The notes under the pieces are model-generated. The model saw only the letters and a program-made list of their open reading frames with translations, searched no databases and was not told the origin of the DNA. A program made the translations under genes and the position numbers. This document shows positions 17,969 to 27,288 of a stretch of 64,000 nucleotides of DNA, piece by piece. The stretch's first letter is position 1, and each line of letters begins with the position of its first letter. The stretch covers positions 4,278,001-4,342,000 of the forward strand of contig NZ_CP134398.1 in assembly GCF_002968335.2 (NCBI RefSeq), given 5' to 3'. This DNA comes from Mycobacterium sp. ITM-2016-00316. Lineage in GTDB: Bacteria; Actinomycetota; Actinomycetes; Mycobacteriales; Mycobacteriaceae.

Positions 17969-20900
17969 CTAGACCGAGAGGACACCCGCCGCATTGATCG
18001 CTTGGTTCTCCGCGATCACCTGGGTGACCACCGCGACCACCGGTTTGGGGCTCCAGTCCTCCCGGAACAGACCCATGGTGGCCTGATCGGGAAAGTCGTG
18101 ACCGTAGTCGGCGATGGTGTGGATGAAGGCCGGCCCGGCGAACTCCAGACTGCGCCAGGCCCGCAGGAAGTCGCCGACGTAGGCGGCCTGGACGGCCTCG
18201 CCGCCCTCGGAGGCCGGCTGGCCGTATTCGGTGGCCCAGATCTTCTTGTGACCGTCGCCGTTGGCGACCATCACCTCGTGCAGCTGCTGGGCCTGGGTGA
18301 ACGGCACTCCGGCGTGGCCCTGCTGCGCCGAGAACGGCTTCGAGTACAGGTACGGGTGGAAGGCCAGCGCATCGAAGTAGCCGGCCGCACCGGCGGCGTA
18401 CATCTGGGACAGGTAGGTCACCGGGTTGATCGCCGGGCCGCCGGGCACTTCTGCCACCGCGGCCACCGAGCCGCCGATGACGGTGGCGTCCGGGTCGGCC
18501 GCCTTGATCGCGTTGTAGGCGACCTTGAGCAGTGCGGTGTAGGCCGCGGCGTCCGGCGTGGGCTCCCAGAAGCCTTCGTAGTTGGGTTCGTTCCAGACCT
18601 CGTAGTCGGCGATCTTGCCCTGGTAGCGGGTGGCCACCGCAGAGACGAAATCGCCGTACGCCTCGAGGTCGGCCGGCGCCGCGGTGTAGATCTGCTGGCC
18701 CGGCACCGCGGCCCAGTCCGGTGTGGTGTTGATGGTGGCGAGCACCTTGATGCCGTGGGCGCCGGCACTGTTGATCATCCGGTCCACCGCGGCCCAGTCG
18801 AAGGTGTCGTCGACGGGTTCGGCACCGGCCCAGGGCAACATGATCCGGATGGTGTCGACACCGGCGGCCTTCAGCAGCCCGAGCGCCGTGTCGGTGTCGG
18901 TCTGCGAGTAGAAGTACATCTGCTGGGTGTTGACGGCAACCGTGGTGGCACGCTGGTCGATCGCCGCTGCCGAGGGCGGCGCGATGGTGACGTGCACTGT
19001 CGCGGTGCTGATCCCACCGAAGCTGTCGACGACGTCGACCACGAAGCTGTCGGTGTCCGCGCCGGCGGTCACCAGCGCGCGGTAGCGAGCGTCCACGTCC
19101 GGGGTGTAGGTGAACTGCCCGTTGGCGCTCACCGTGACGACGCCGAACGCGGGGCCGGTGTTCAGGCTGTAGGTCAACGCGTCGCCGTCCGGGTCGGTGG
19201 CGGCGACCACGCCGGTCACGGTCCCGATGGCGGTGGAGGTATCCGACACCGCGCCAACACCATTGGACGGCGGGCTGTTGGTCAGCGGGTTCGCGGCGAT
19301 CGTCACCTTGAGCGTCTTCGTGACGACACCGCCGAACCCGTCGCTCACGGTGAAGGTGATGGTCTCGGACTTGGTGGCCGAGCTGGCCCGGGGTTTCGAG
19401 GCCGCAAGCCGGGCCGCCGCGGTGGGTGTATAGGTGAACGACCCGTCGGCATTGAGGGTGACCGTGCCCTTGGTGGTCTTGCCGGCGGTGTAGGTGAGCA
19501 CATCGCCGTCGGTGTCGAGGGCGCCGACCGATCCGCTGACCACTCCCGAACGCGGTTGGGTGGCAGTCACATTCGCGGTGGCTGCGGTGGGCTTGGCGTT
19601 GGCCGCCCCGATCCTGACGTTCACTGTGACGGGCACGACCCCGCCGTGGCCATCGTCCACCGTGACGGTGAAGGTGTCGCGCTTGGTGTCGTAGCCGGCG
19701 CCCGGTGCCCGGGCGGCGGCCAGCGCCGCGGCGGTGGGCGTGTAGGTGAACGCACCCGTTCCGGTGAGCTGGACCGTGCCCTTGGTCGGCTGTGTCGTGG
19801 CGTACGTCCGCCTGTCGTTGTCGCCGTCGGCGGTCTTGACGGTGACCTTGACCGCCCCCGTCGACGCGCTCGGGGCGCCGATCGACGTCGTCACGGTCGG
19901 GACCCTGTTCGCGGGATCGATGGCGATGGTGATGGTTTGGGTCACGGTGCCGTTGCGGCCGTCGGAGACCACCACGGTGAACGAATCCTTGGTGACCGCA
20001 TCGGGCGCCCCGGGCACGGACGCCGCATGCCGGGCGGCCGCGGTCGGTGTGTAGGTGTAGGTCCCGTTCGCGTTGAGCACGAGTTTGCCCTTGCCGGGCT
20101 TGACGGTCAGCTGGTAGGTGAGCGGATCACCGTCGAAATCGACGACGCCGACCTTGCCCGTCATCGCGCCCGTCGCGGGGTTGGTGACCGTGTGCTGCGG
20201 GTCGCTGGAGAACGGCGCGATATTCCACGGGACCAGGGACAGCGCGTGCACCGTGCCGTTGCCGAGGTCGGTGACGAACATGTGGGTGCCGTCGGGACTG
20301 ATCGTGAGGACCGGTTGCGCCGAAACCACGCCGATGGTCGTCACCCCGAGCACCGATGAATCTCGGGTGCTCAGCGCCGCGACCATCCCGGTGGACGTGG
20401 TGACCATGGCGGCCGAACCGTCGTTGGTGAGGGCGATACCGGACAGCGGATGCCCCACGTTCAGCGTCGCGACCTCTTTGGTCAGCATGCTGTAGACGGT
20501 CAATCCACCATTCGCGTCGACGGCGTACACGTTCTGGGACGCCGAGTTGTACGCCAGACCCGTTGGCGCAACAGCGAGATCGGTCAAAGATGTCGCTGTG
20601 GTCGCGGTGGAGGAGAATGAGGAGATCTGGCCACCGCCGGTGGCCTTGGCGCCGGCGACGTAGATTCGCTTGCCGTCGGCACTGACGGCGAGTTCGGTGG
20701 CCGTCACCCCCGCGGCGAGCTTGACCGTGCCCGCGGTCCTGTTGGTGGAGGTGCTGATCTTGGTGACCGTCGCTCCGGAACCGTTCGCAACGTAGACGAC
20801 GCTGCCGGCCGGATTGATGGTGATGGCAGTGGGATTGGCGACGGTGATGGTCGCTTTCTTGGCGCCGGTGGCGGTGTCGATGACGGTGACCGTGTTGCCC

Positions 20901-22096
20901 GTCGAACTCGACACGTAGATCCGGGTGCCATCACGCTTGACCGCGATGCCGTCGGGGGCGCCACCCACCTGATAGGTCCCGACGAGGGTGTTCTTGATGG
21001 TGTCGTACACCGTGACGGTGCCGGTATCGCGATTGGTGACGTAGGCGCGGGTGTTCGTGGCCGCCACCGCGCTCGGACCGCCGGCGGCGGTGTACGTGCC
21101 GCTCTCGTAGAACGGCGACGGACTCACCGGGATGCTGACCGGCACCTCCACCGTGTTCACCGCGTCGGTCACCCTGAGGGTGATGGCGACGCTGTCGTCG
21201 CCGGCAGTGGTCGAGGCGGCGAAGCGCTGCGCCGTGGTGGGCGTGTAGGTGATCGTCGCGGTCTTGGCGTTGTAGGCCACCGTGCCCTGGACCGGGACGG
21301 GTGAGGGCACGACCGTCACCGCGACCTTCTTGCCCTCGGGGTCACCGGCCACCAGTTGCCCGATGACGGTGCCGGTCGTCGCGTCCGGCCTGCCCCAGAT
21401 CACCGTCGCCGTCGGTGGTGCGTTCGTCACCGCCGCCGCGACGGTTCGGGCGGCGGCGACGCCCGGCGCGCCCGCTTCGGGTTGGCCCACCTGGCGGCGG
21501 GCCGCCGCCAGCAGCACCCAGGCCAGCGGGGAGTCGGTCGACCCGCCGGGCAGCACGCCGAGCACCGTGGACAGCACCGGCCGCAGCACACCGCTGATCA
21601 GGTTGCCGACCGCCTGGACCGGGTTCACCAGCACCGGTCTGGCGGCCAGCGCGGCGGGCATCGTCGAGACCGACGGCTGCGTCGCGGTGATCGTCACCGC
21701 GGCATCCGCAACCGGGGCGGCTGCGGGCGCGGCAATTTCGGCCGTGCGCTGCGGGCGTTCGGCGGTTCGGCTGCTCGTCACTGCCGTGGCGGCCGTGCGC
21801 GCCCGTGTGGCGACGGTCCGCTTCTTCTTTCTCGGCGTCGGCGCCTCGTCCTGACCGACGGCCGTGACCGAACGGGGACTGCTCGTCGGAGTCTTCGGAC
21901 CGGCACTCGGCCCGCCGGCCGCCGGGGTGCGGTCCTCGGCGCTGCTGCCCTGATCGGTATCCGACGTCGATGACGTCGTCGACGGATCGTCGGGAGCGGC
22001 CCATGCGCCTGCCGGCGCAGCGACCGCGGTTCCGATTCCGAGCGCCACGGCCAGGGCACCGACCCGACCGATATGGCAGCCGTACCGCACGTGCAT
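17969..22096 (-). CDS. Giant secreted protein: beta-propeller, VCBS repeats and a clan GH-A glycosidase
   Basis: 1375 residues. The signal region has the motif GRVGALAVALG and an AWA-A cleavage site. A Ser/Thr/Pro-rich stretch and an Ig-like unit follow, then a YVTN-type seven-bladed propeller (about 330-625; YVTNRDTGTVTVYDT, VYVANGSGATVTKI). Four VCBS/cadherin-like repeats of about 100 residues (625-1037) each end in FTYTPTAAA-like motifs. The C-terminus (1043-1375) is a TIM-barrel glycosidase: acid/base Glu near 1170 in EVWNEPNYEGFW and nucleophile Glu near 1290 in WATEYGQP. The family is close to GH39/GH5-like enzymes. ATG 22096 is chosen because GGGAG precedes it. The target could be host or soil polysaccharide or the cell's own envelope glycan. 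Confidence 0.85.
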   Translation of the reverse strand: MHVRYGCHIGRVGALAVALGIGTAVAAPAGAWAAPDDPSTTSSTSDTDQGSSAEDRTPAAGGPSAGPKTPTSSPRSVTAVGQDEAPTPRKKKRTVATRARTAATAVTSSRTAERPQRTAEIAAPAAAPVADAAVTITATQPSVSTMPAALAARPVLVNPVQAVGNLISGVLRPVLSTVLGVLPGGSTDSPLAWVLLAAARRQVGQPEAGAPGVAAARTVAAAVTNAPPTATVIWGRPDATTGTVIGQLVAGDPEGKKVAVTVVPSPVPVQGTVAYNAKTATITYTPTTAQRFAASTTAGDDSVAITLRVTDAVNTVEVPVSIPVSPSPFYESGTYTAAGGPSAVAATNTRAYVTNRDTGTVTVYDTIKNTLVGTYQVGGAPDGIAVKRDGTRIYVSSSTGNTVTVIDTATGAKKATITVANPTAITINPAGSVVYVANGSGATVTKISTSTNRTAGTVKLAAGVTATELAVSADGKRIYVAGAKATGGGQISSFSSTATTATSLTDLAVAPTGLAYNSASQNVYAVDANGGLTVYSMLTKEVATLNVGHPLSGIALTNDGSAAMVTTSTGMVAALSTRDSSVLGVTTIGVVSAQPVLTISPDGTHMFVTDLGNGTVHALSLVPWNIAPFSSDPQHTVTNPATGAMTGKVGVVDFDGDPLTYQLTVKPGKGKLVLNANGTYTYTPTAAARHAASVPGAPDAVTKDSFTVVVSDGRNGTVTQTITIAIDPANRVPTVTTSIGAPSASTGAVKVTVKTADGDNDRRTYATTQPTKGTVQLTGTGAFTYTPTAAALAAARAPGAGYDTKRDTFTVTVDDGHGGVVPVTVNVRIGAANAKPTAATANVTATQPRSGVVSGSVGALDTDGDVLTYTAGKTTKGTVTLNADGSFTYTPTAAARLAASKPRASSATKSETITFTVSDGFGGVVTKTLKVTIAANPLTNSPPSNGVGAVSDTSTAIGTVTGVVAATDPDGDALTYSLNTGPAFGVVTVSANGQFTYTPDVDARYRALVTAGADTDSFVVDVVDSFGGISTATVHVTIAPPSAAAIDQRATTVAVNTQQMYFYSQTDTDTALGLLKAAGVDTIRIMLPWAGAEPVDDTFDWAAVDRMINSAGAHGIKVLATINTTPDWAAVPGQQIYTAAPADLEAYGDFVSAVATRYQGKIADYEVWNEPNYEGFWEPTPDAAAYTALLKVAYNAIKAADPDATVIGGSVAAVAEVPGGPAINPVTYLSQMYAAGAAGYFDALAFHPYLYSKPFSAQQGHAGVPFTQAQQLHEVMVANGDGHKKIWATEYGQPASEGGEAVQAAYVGDFLRAWRSLEFAGPAFIHTIADYGHDFPDQATMGLFREDWSPKPVVAVVTQVIAENQAINAAGVLSV

Positions 22097-22102
22097 CGTC
22101 AC

Positions 22103-22661
22103 TCCCGGGTTGCCCGTCCGCCAGGCGCGCAGCTGGCCTGGTCCTGCGAGACGGAAGCAATTGACGCGAGTGTAACGTCGCGCACAGTCACCGAGACCGT
22201 GTTTGCGAAAGGTGCGTCAATCGGCCCGGGCGGCGGGGCGTGAGGTTTGCTGTGCATTGCTCACCATGCAGTGATCCGGTTGCGGCAGGAACATGGCGGG
22301 TCGCAGGCGCGGCGGCCTGTCCGGCGGCGGGGAGCAGAATCCCCGCCGGCAAGCTCTTTGCGCCCGTCGCCCGCATACTCGTACGGCATTGCTTGTGGCA
22401 CAACGCCTATGCGCCCGTACCGGATCCGCCACAGCGGAGGCGGGGCCAAATCGCCCAGTCCGTGACAGCGCTCCTCACGCCCGAGCGCGTCCATTACCTC
22501 ACCGCTGCCTGGCGAGAGAACGCCGTTCCTGACAGTTAGTCAGCCACCGCCTGTGAACTGGTTGGGAATAGCCTTGCCCGGCCGCCATTGTGGCGCTTGC
22601 GGCCGTAGCGTTTCCAGGTATCCGGCCTCGACGGGCCGCCAGACAAAGGGGACACCCAGAG
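22103..22661. other. Intergenic region with no supported gene
   Basis: About 560 bp between the giant secreted protein and a small secreted protein, transcribed away from each other. It must carry both promoters. Reading frames of up to about 100 codons exist but their translations are Arg/Pro/Ala-rich without motif or ribosome site, so I do not call them. No clear repeat or RNA element is seen. Confidence 0.5.
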
Positions 22662-23009
22662 ATGATTGCCACCACGAAGATCACCGCATTCGGTCTCGGC
22701 ACCTTCGCCGCCGCCGCGGCGTTCATGAGCATCGGCAGCGCCATCGCCAACGCTGACGTCACCGAGGTGGCGCCCTCCCCGCAGGTCACCAGTCGCCAGG
22801 CGTTGCTGATCGACGACAACGCTCTGCGCTCCGCCGATTACGGGGAGGCGCGCGGCCTGGGTGAAACCAGGAATGGCGATTTGGGCGTGGTGACCGCACA
22901 GGGCGAGGTCCACGACTCCACCAAGGCGGTTGTCGGCTCCAAGGCTGCCCCGTTCAACCTCGAGTCCAATGGCTCCTTCGTGTTCGACCCGCCGATCGGC
23001 GCCTGGTGA
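22662..23009 (+). CDS. Small secreted protein, unknown function
   Basis: 115 residues with a typical Sec signal peptide (TKITAFGLGTFAAAAAFMSI, cleavage after SAIANA near residue 30). The mature part of about 85 residues is acidic and has no cysteines: VTSRQALLIDDNALRSADYG, ending in GSFVFDPPIGAW. I do not recognise it, though small exported proteins of this look are common in mycobacteria. It is monocistronic. Codon use matches the neighbours. Confidence 0.7.
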   Translation: MIATTKITAFGLGTFAAAAAFMSIGSAIANADVTEVAPSPQVTSRQALLIDDNALRSADYGEARGLGETRNGDLGVVTAQGEVHDSTKAVVGSKAAPFNLESNGSFVFDPPIGAW

Positions 23010-23232
23010 TCGGCCGCTCCGGCCTGTCCAGTTGACGCCGAAGTATCCGAGAATCGCGATGCACGGCAAACTTCCCCACCATCGCTAGCCCGGCATCGGC
23101 CCGATCGCGCCAGATATTTTGCGGGTCTGCGCCATTTGTTTACTGTTCTTAACCCAATCGGTAATTTCGGATGCCATAGTGATCAGCGCTGCCTGTCCGG
23201 CGGCACATTCTGATTGCTCCGGGGGGAGTCCC
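23010..23232. other. Upstream region of the sugar-dehydrogenase-like gene
   Basis: 223 bp, less GC-rich than its surroundings (for example the run around 23110-23160), and probably promoter sequence for the following large secreted protein. An in-frame ATG exists at 23119, but the residues it would add look like non-coding translation, and the ATG at 23233 has a strong GGGGGGAG. Confidence 0.45.
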
Positions 23233-26200
23233 ATGGCGTCCATCGACCGCGCTACCTCTATGTTCGGTGCCGACTGCAATGCACTGACCGGTACAAACCT
23301 GTCACGTCGGCGTGTGCCCACCCATTCAGCGGCGCCCGCGCCTGCCCGAACGGCACTCCTCGGCGCAGGCGCCGGATCGTTGTACGCGAGATACGTCGGT
23401 CGCGTCGGCGCGCTTGCTGTGGCGCTGGGCGTCACGGGTGCTTTCGCCACCGCACCGGGCGTGGCGTGGGCCGACACGACGCAAGGGTCCGATTCCAGTT
23501 CATCGTCGACAGGCACCGGCACTTCGCCGTCGCCCACCGGTGGCGCGACCGAGACCGGAACCGGTACGACGGTCGATGGCGATGATGACGGGCCGTCCGA
23601 CGAGGACGACGATACCGAGGACGAGTCCGATCCGCTCGACGGAGAGGACGGGGAGACCGAACTCGACGACGACACCGATCCGGACGTCGACACCGATCTC
23701 GAACCCGAGGACGATCCTGAGCTCGTGACCGAAACCGGAAGCGGCGATCCCGCAACCAGCCCGGGCACCGAACCCGAGGAAGCGCCCCTGATCGCACCGG
23801 TGGCCGACGACACCTCCTCCCGCGACGAGGACGACCTTTCGGCGACCGAGGACACCGCGACCACCCTGCTCTCGGCGCGGCAGTCCGATCTCACCGGCCC
23901 GGCGATCGCCGCGTCCGCGGCCATCACACCGCTGCACGCACCCGCGGCGGCGCCGAACTCGTTGGGAGACTGGGGTAAAGCCATCGGGACGGCGCTGCAC
24001 CTGCCGACGCCCGATCAGGTCTTCCAGGGCACCAGGAACTTCGTCATCACGTGCGCGTGCGCGCTCATCAACGGCGCACTCAATCTCTTCAGCGGTCTGA
24101 TGGCGCCTGCTGCGGCCGCGGACGCGCCGGCCAATCCGCTACAGAACACCATCCTGTGGACGGTGCTCGGTTGGGCGCGCCGTCAGGTGGACATCGCGGT
24201 CGGAGCCTTCAACCGCTCGCTGCTCGGACAGTGGGTCAACCAGGTCGGCGCCAACGCGCGCCAATGGGTCGGCGAGATCGGCAATTCGCCGTGGGGGCGC
24301 ACCATCTCAGCTCAGATCGGCGCGTTCGTCGCCGAATGTGAGGACCGGATCGTGCTGCCCGAGGAGTTCGATCGCACCACCCTCGTCTCCGGCCTGAACG
24401 AGCCGACCGACTTCGAGTTGATTGCGCACGACGGCGACGCGAGCCATATTCACCGGATCCTGATCACCGAGAAGTCGGGGGCGATCAAGTCCTATGACAT
24501 GCATACCGGGCAGATCACCACACTGGCCAACCTCTCGGTGGTCACCGCCAACGGCGAACGCGGCCTCATCGGCATCGAGGTGGATCCGAACTTCTGGGAC
24601 AGCGACGCGGTGGGATACCAGAAGATCTACGTGGCGTACACCAATGCCCAGAACTACGACCAACTTTCAAGTTTCACGCTGGTCGGCGACACCCTGTTCG
24701 ACGAGCAGGTGCTGGTGACGTCGACGCTGCTGGCCAACGACTTTCATCATGGCGGCGAACTCAAGTTCGACCCGACGGGCCAGTACCTCTACTGGGCGGT
24801 CGGCAACAACACCTCCCCCAGCGAGAACTCCCAGGACCTGACCAACATCCACGGAAAGATCCTGCGCATCAACCGCGACGGGTCCGGTGCGACCGACAAC
24901 CCGTTCTACGTCGAGGGCGGTGACCCCAATACCAACCGCATCTTCGCTCTGGGCCTGCGTAACCCGTTCCGATTCGGCGTCGATCCCGACACCGGTGCGG
25001 TGCTCTCCGGCGACGTCGGCGAAGCCGACTGGGAGGAACTCAACCTGATCAAGGCGGGCGCCAACTACGGCTGGCCGATCACCGAAGGCGCCGAGGGCGG
25101 CGGCTTCGCCGATCCGCTGTACGCCTACCCGCACGCCACCGGTTTCGGCAACGGGTCCATCACCGCCGTCATGGTCTACGACGACGGCACGCCGGTCGCC
25201 GGCCAGAAGACGGTCTGGATCGCGGACTACTCGCTGGGCTGGATCCGCGAACTGACCTTCGATGACGAATACACCAGCCTGATCGGTGAGCGCACCATCG
25301 ACAGTGGCGCCGGCGCGGTGGTCAAGCTGACCCAAGGGCCAGAAGGCGAGATCTACCAGCTCAACATCTACCCGGGCGCGCTACTGGTGATCAGGCCATC
25401 CGAAGGCAACCGCTCGCCGGTCGCGGTGATCGACGCGTCGGCAACCTCGGGCGCCGGCAACAGCCTCACCGTCGATTTCGACGCCGGGGGCTCCAGCGAT
25501 CCCGACGACGACACGCTGACCTACTCGTGGGACTTCGGTAACGGCCAGACCTCGACGTCGGCAACGCAGACGGTGACGTTCACCAACACCGGTAACTACA
25601 CCGCCTATGACGTCACCCTCACCGTCACCGATGAGCTGGGCAAGCAGAACGTCACCACCCAGCGCATCGTGGTCGGCAGCACGCCGCCGGTCGCCGACTT
25701 CGACGTCCCCGCCGGCGAGGACTACATGTACAACGCCGGCCAGACGGTGTCGTTCAGCGCCACCGGCACCGACCCGCAGGACATCCCCGGTGGTGGCCAG
25801 CTCGCGGACAGCGCGTTCTCCTGGCGGGTGGTGTTCCATCACGCCGACCACACGCACCCGTTCATCAACGAGGTCACCGGGCCGGACCTGACCTTCGACA
25901 TCCCGGTCGATTTCCACCAGCTGTCCAACACCTACTACAACGTGGTGCTGACGGTGACCGACAGCAGTGGGCTGAAGACCGTGGTGGAGAAGGAGATTCA
26001 CCCGAATCTGGTGACGCTCACGTTCGGATCCAATATCGACGGCGCCAGGTACACCATCGACGGCATCCCGCACACCGGCACGTACACCGAGCAGGCCGTG
26101 GTCGGCGTCAATCGCACCCTGGGTGCGATCTCGCCGCAGACCGTCAACGGCCAGCAGTACGTGTTCGGCGACTGGGAGCACGGCGGCGGTGCCACCCAGA

Positions 26201-26274
26201 TCATCACGACACCGGGCAGCGCCGCCACCTACACGGTCAATTACGTTCCGGCGCCGGCCGTGGTGCCGGTGTAG
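23233..26274 (+). CDS. Secreted PQQ-type glucose/sorbosone dehydrogenase with PKD domains
   Basis: 1013 residues. The signal motif GRVGALAVALG (about 56-66), ending VAWAD, is shared with the giant protein upstream. Residues 90-180 are Ser, Thr, Asp and Glu rich and acidic. A mycobacterial helical segment follows, then a six-bladed GSDH propeller (about 374-720): LVSGLNEPTDFEL, GERGLIGIEVDPNF, FHHGGELKFDPTGQYLYWAVG with the catalytic-type His, NIHGKILRINRDG, ALGLRNPFRFGVDP, GDVGEADWEELN. PKD domains follow (726-815, SSDPDDDTLTYSWDFGNG; and 819-922), then a C-terminal beta-domain. It would oxidise a sugar outside the membrane. The last 34 bp overlap the converging LLM gene. Confidence 0.85.
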   Translation: MASIDRATSMFGADCNALTGTNLSRRRVPTHSAAPAPARTALLGAGAGSLYARYVGRVGALAVALGVTGAFATAPGVAWADTTQGSDSSSSSTGTGTSPSPTGGATETGTGTTVDGDDDGPSDEDDDTEDESDPLDGEDGETELDDDTDPDVDTDLEPEDDPELVTETGSGDPATSPGTEPEEAPLIAPVADDTSSRDEDDLSATEDTATTLLSARQSDLTGPAIAASAAITPLHAPAAAPNSLGDWGKAIGTALHLPTPDQVFQGTRNFVITCACALINGALNLFSGLMAPAAAADAPANPLQNTILWTVLGWARRQVDIAVGAFNRSLLGQWVNQVGANARQWVGEIGNSPWGRTISAQIGAFVAECEDRIVLPEEFDRTTLVSGLNEPTDFELIAHDGDASHIHRILITEKSGAIKSYDMHTGQITTLANLSVVTANGERGLIGIEVDPNFWDSDAVGYQKIYVAYTNAQNYDQLSSFTLVGDTLFDEQVLVTSTLLANDFHHGGELKFDPTGQYLYWAVGNNTSPSENSQDLTNIHGKILRINRDGSGATDNPFYVEGGDPNTNRIFALGLRNPFRFGVDPDTGAVLSGDVGEADWEELNLIKAGANYGWPITEGAEGGGFADPLYAYPHATGFGNGSITAVMVYDDGTPVAGQKTVWIADYSLGWIRELTFDDEYTSLIGERTIDSGAGAVVKLTQGPEGEIYQLNIYPGALLVIRPSEGNRSPVAVIDASATSGAGNSLTVDFDAGGSSDPDDDTLTYSWDFGNGQTSTSATQTVTFTNTGNYTAYDVTLTVTDELGKQNVTTQRIVVGSTPPVADFDVPAGEDYMYNAGQTVSFSATGTDPQDIPGGGQLADSAFSWRVVFHHADHTHPFINEVTGPDLTFDIPVDFHQLSNTYYNVVLTVTDSSGLKTVVEKEIHPNLVTLTFGSNIDGARYTIDGIPHTGTYTEQAVVGVNRTLGAISPQTVNGQQYVFGDWEHGGGATQIITTPGSAATYTVNYVPAPAVVPV

Positions 26275-27164
26275 CCGAGATCGCCGATCACCTCGGCGAC
26301 GCGGCGCACCTGCTCGATGTCATCCGATGTCGGGATCAGGTGCACCTCGTCGGCGCCGATGCTCTCGAAACGGCGCAGCACGGCGAGTAGTTCGTCCTGG
26401 CTGCCCGACCATCCCGTGGTCGGGGCGATGGCGTCGACGAACTCCTCGGGGATCCAGTTCATGTAGCGCAGCAGGTGATGGCGCACCTGCTCGCGCGCAG
26501 CGTCCGGTTCACCGATCGCGAACCAGAACGAGGTCGCCAGATGCGGTTTCGGCTTGCCTGCCGCATCCCACGCCTCACGGGCCACGTCGAACAGGGCATT
26601 CTGTTGATCGGCGTCGAGGTCGAGGGTGGTGCCGGCCAGCCCGGCCGCCCAGCCCGCTGCGCTGCGCACCGTCTTGGGGCCGATGGTGCCCACCAGCAGC
26701 TCGGGCCCGCCCGGCTGCACCGGCGGCGGCCCCACCGGCAGCACCGAGTCGGTGACCTTCTCCCCCGCCCAGACCCGCTTCATCACCGCGACCCGCTCGG
26801 CCATGGCGCGCATGGTCTGGGTGGCGGTGTCGGCGCCGACCGCCTCGTAGTCCTCGTGTCTGCCACCGACGCCCAGGCCCACCGTCAGGCGGCCACCGCT
26901 GAGCACATCACCGGTGGCCAGAGATTTTGCCAAGGACACAGGGTTGTGCAGTTGCGGCACCACCACCGTGGTCACCAACCGCACTCGGTCGGTCCAGGCG
27001 GCCAGCGCCCCGAGCAGCGTCATCGAGTCCGGATTGTCGAAGGCGATGCGTTCGCCCCAGCACAACGACGAGAACGGGCCGTCATCGATCACCTTCGCCC
27101 AGGTCTTGAGGGTCACCGCGTCCAGGTCCGGTTCCATGACCGGCATCGTCATTCCGACTCGCAC
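26241..27164 (-). CDS. LLM-class (probably F420-dependent) oxidoreductase
   Basis: About 307 residues of a luciferase-like TIM barrel. Motifs: VRVGMTMPVMEPD at the start, SSLCWGERIAF, RVRLVTTVVVPQLHNPVSLAKSLATGDVLSGGRLTVGLGVGG split over beta-3/4, and PELLVGTIGPKTVRSAAGWAAGL. This pattern is typical of mycobacterial F420H2-dependent reductases or monooxygenases; the substrate is unknown. GTG 27164 is chosen because the family usually begins with a short beta-strand RVG; the frame is open to an ATG at 27200, which adds 12 residues. It is divergent from a two-component system. Confidence 0.8.
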   Translation of the reverse strand: MRVGMTMPVMEPDLDAVTLKTWAKVIDDGPFSSLCWGERIAFDNPDSMTLLGALAAWTDRVRLVTTVVVPQLHNPVSLAKSLATGDVLSGGRLTVGLGVGGRHEDYEAVGADTATQTMRAMAERVAVMKRVWAGEKVTDSVLPVGPPPVQPGGPELLVGTIGPKTVRSAAGWAAGLAGTTLDLDADQQNALFDVAREAWDAAGKPKPHLATSFWFAIGEPDAAREQVRHHLLRYMNWIPEEFVDAIAPTTGWSGSQDELLAVLRRFESIGADEVHLIPTSDDIEQVRRVAEVIGDLGYTGTTAGAGT

Positions 27165-27276
27165 GTCGGCGATTCTGGCACGGGAGCGCCACATCGACAT
27201 CGGGATCGGCCGATCCGGGGGTTAACCCCCACCAGGCCGGCGGGGAAACGCGGTGTTGCCGGGGCGCGGGAGTCCA

Positions 27277-27282
27277 TAGGTT
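27277..27282 (+). promoter_or_regulatory. -10 box before the histidine kinase gene
   Basis: TAGGTT lies 6 nt before the ATG at 27289, with TTGCCG as a possible -35 (27256-27261, 15-nt spacer). There is no ribosome site between them, consistent with a leaderless mRNA. Confidence 0.4.
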
Positions 27283-27288
27283 GGTGGC

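Noticed and set aside
22240..22539. Roughly 100-codon frame in the gap before the small secreted protein
   Set aside because: No ribosome site, no motif, Arg/Pro/Ala-rich; two other frames of the same stretch are open as well.
23119..23232. N-terminal extension of the sugar dehydrogenase
   Set aside because: The added residues do not form a signal peptide ahead of the real one, and the ATG at 23233 has a strong ribosome site.
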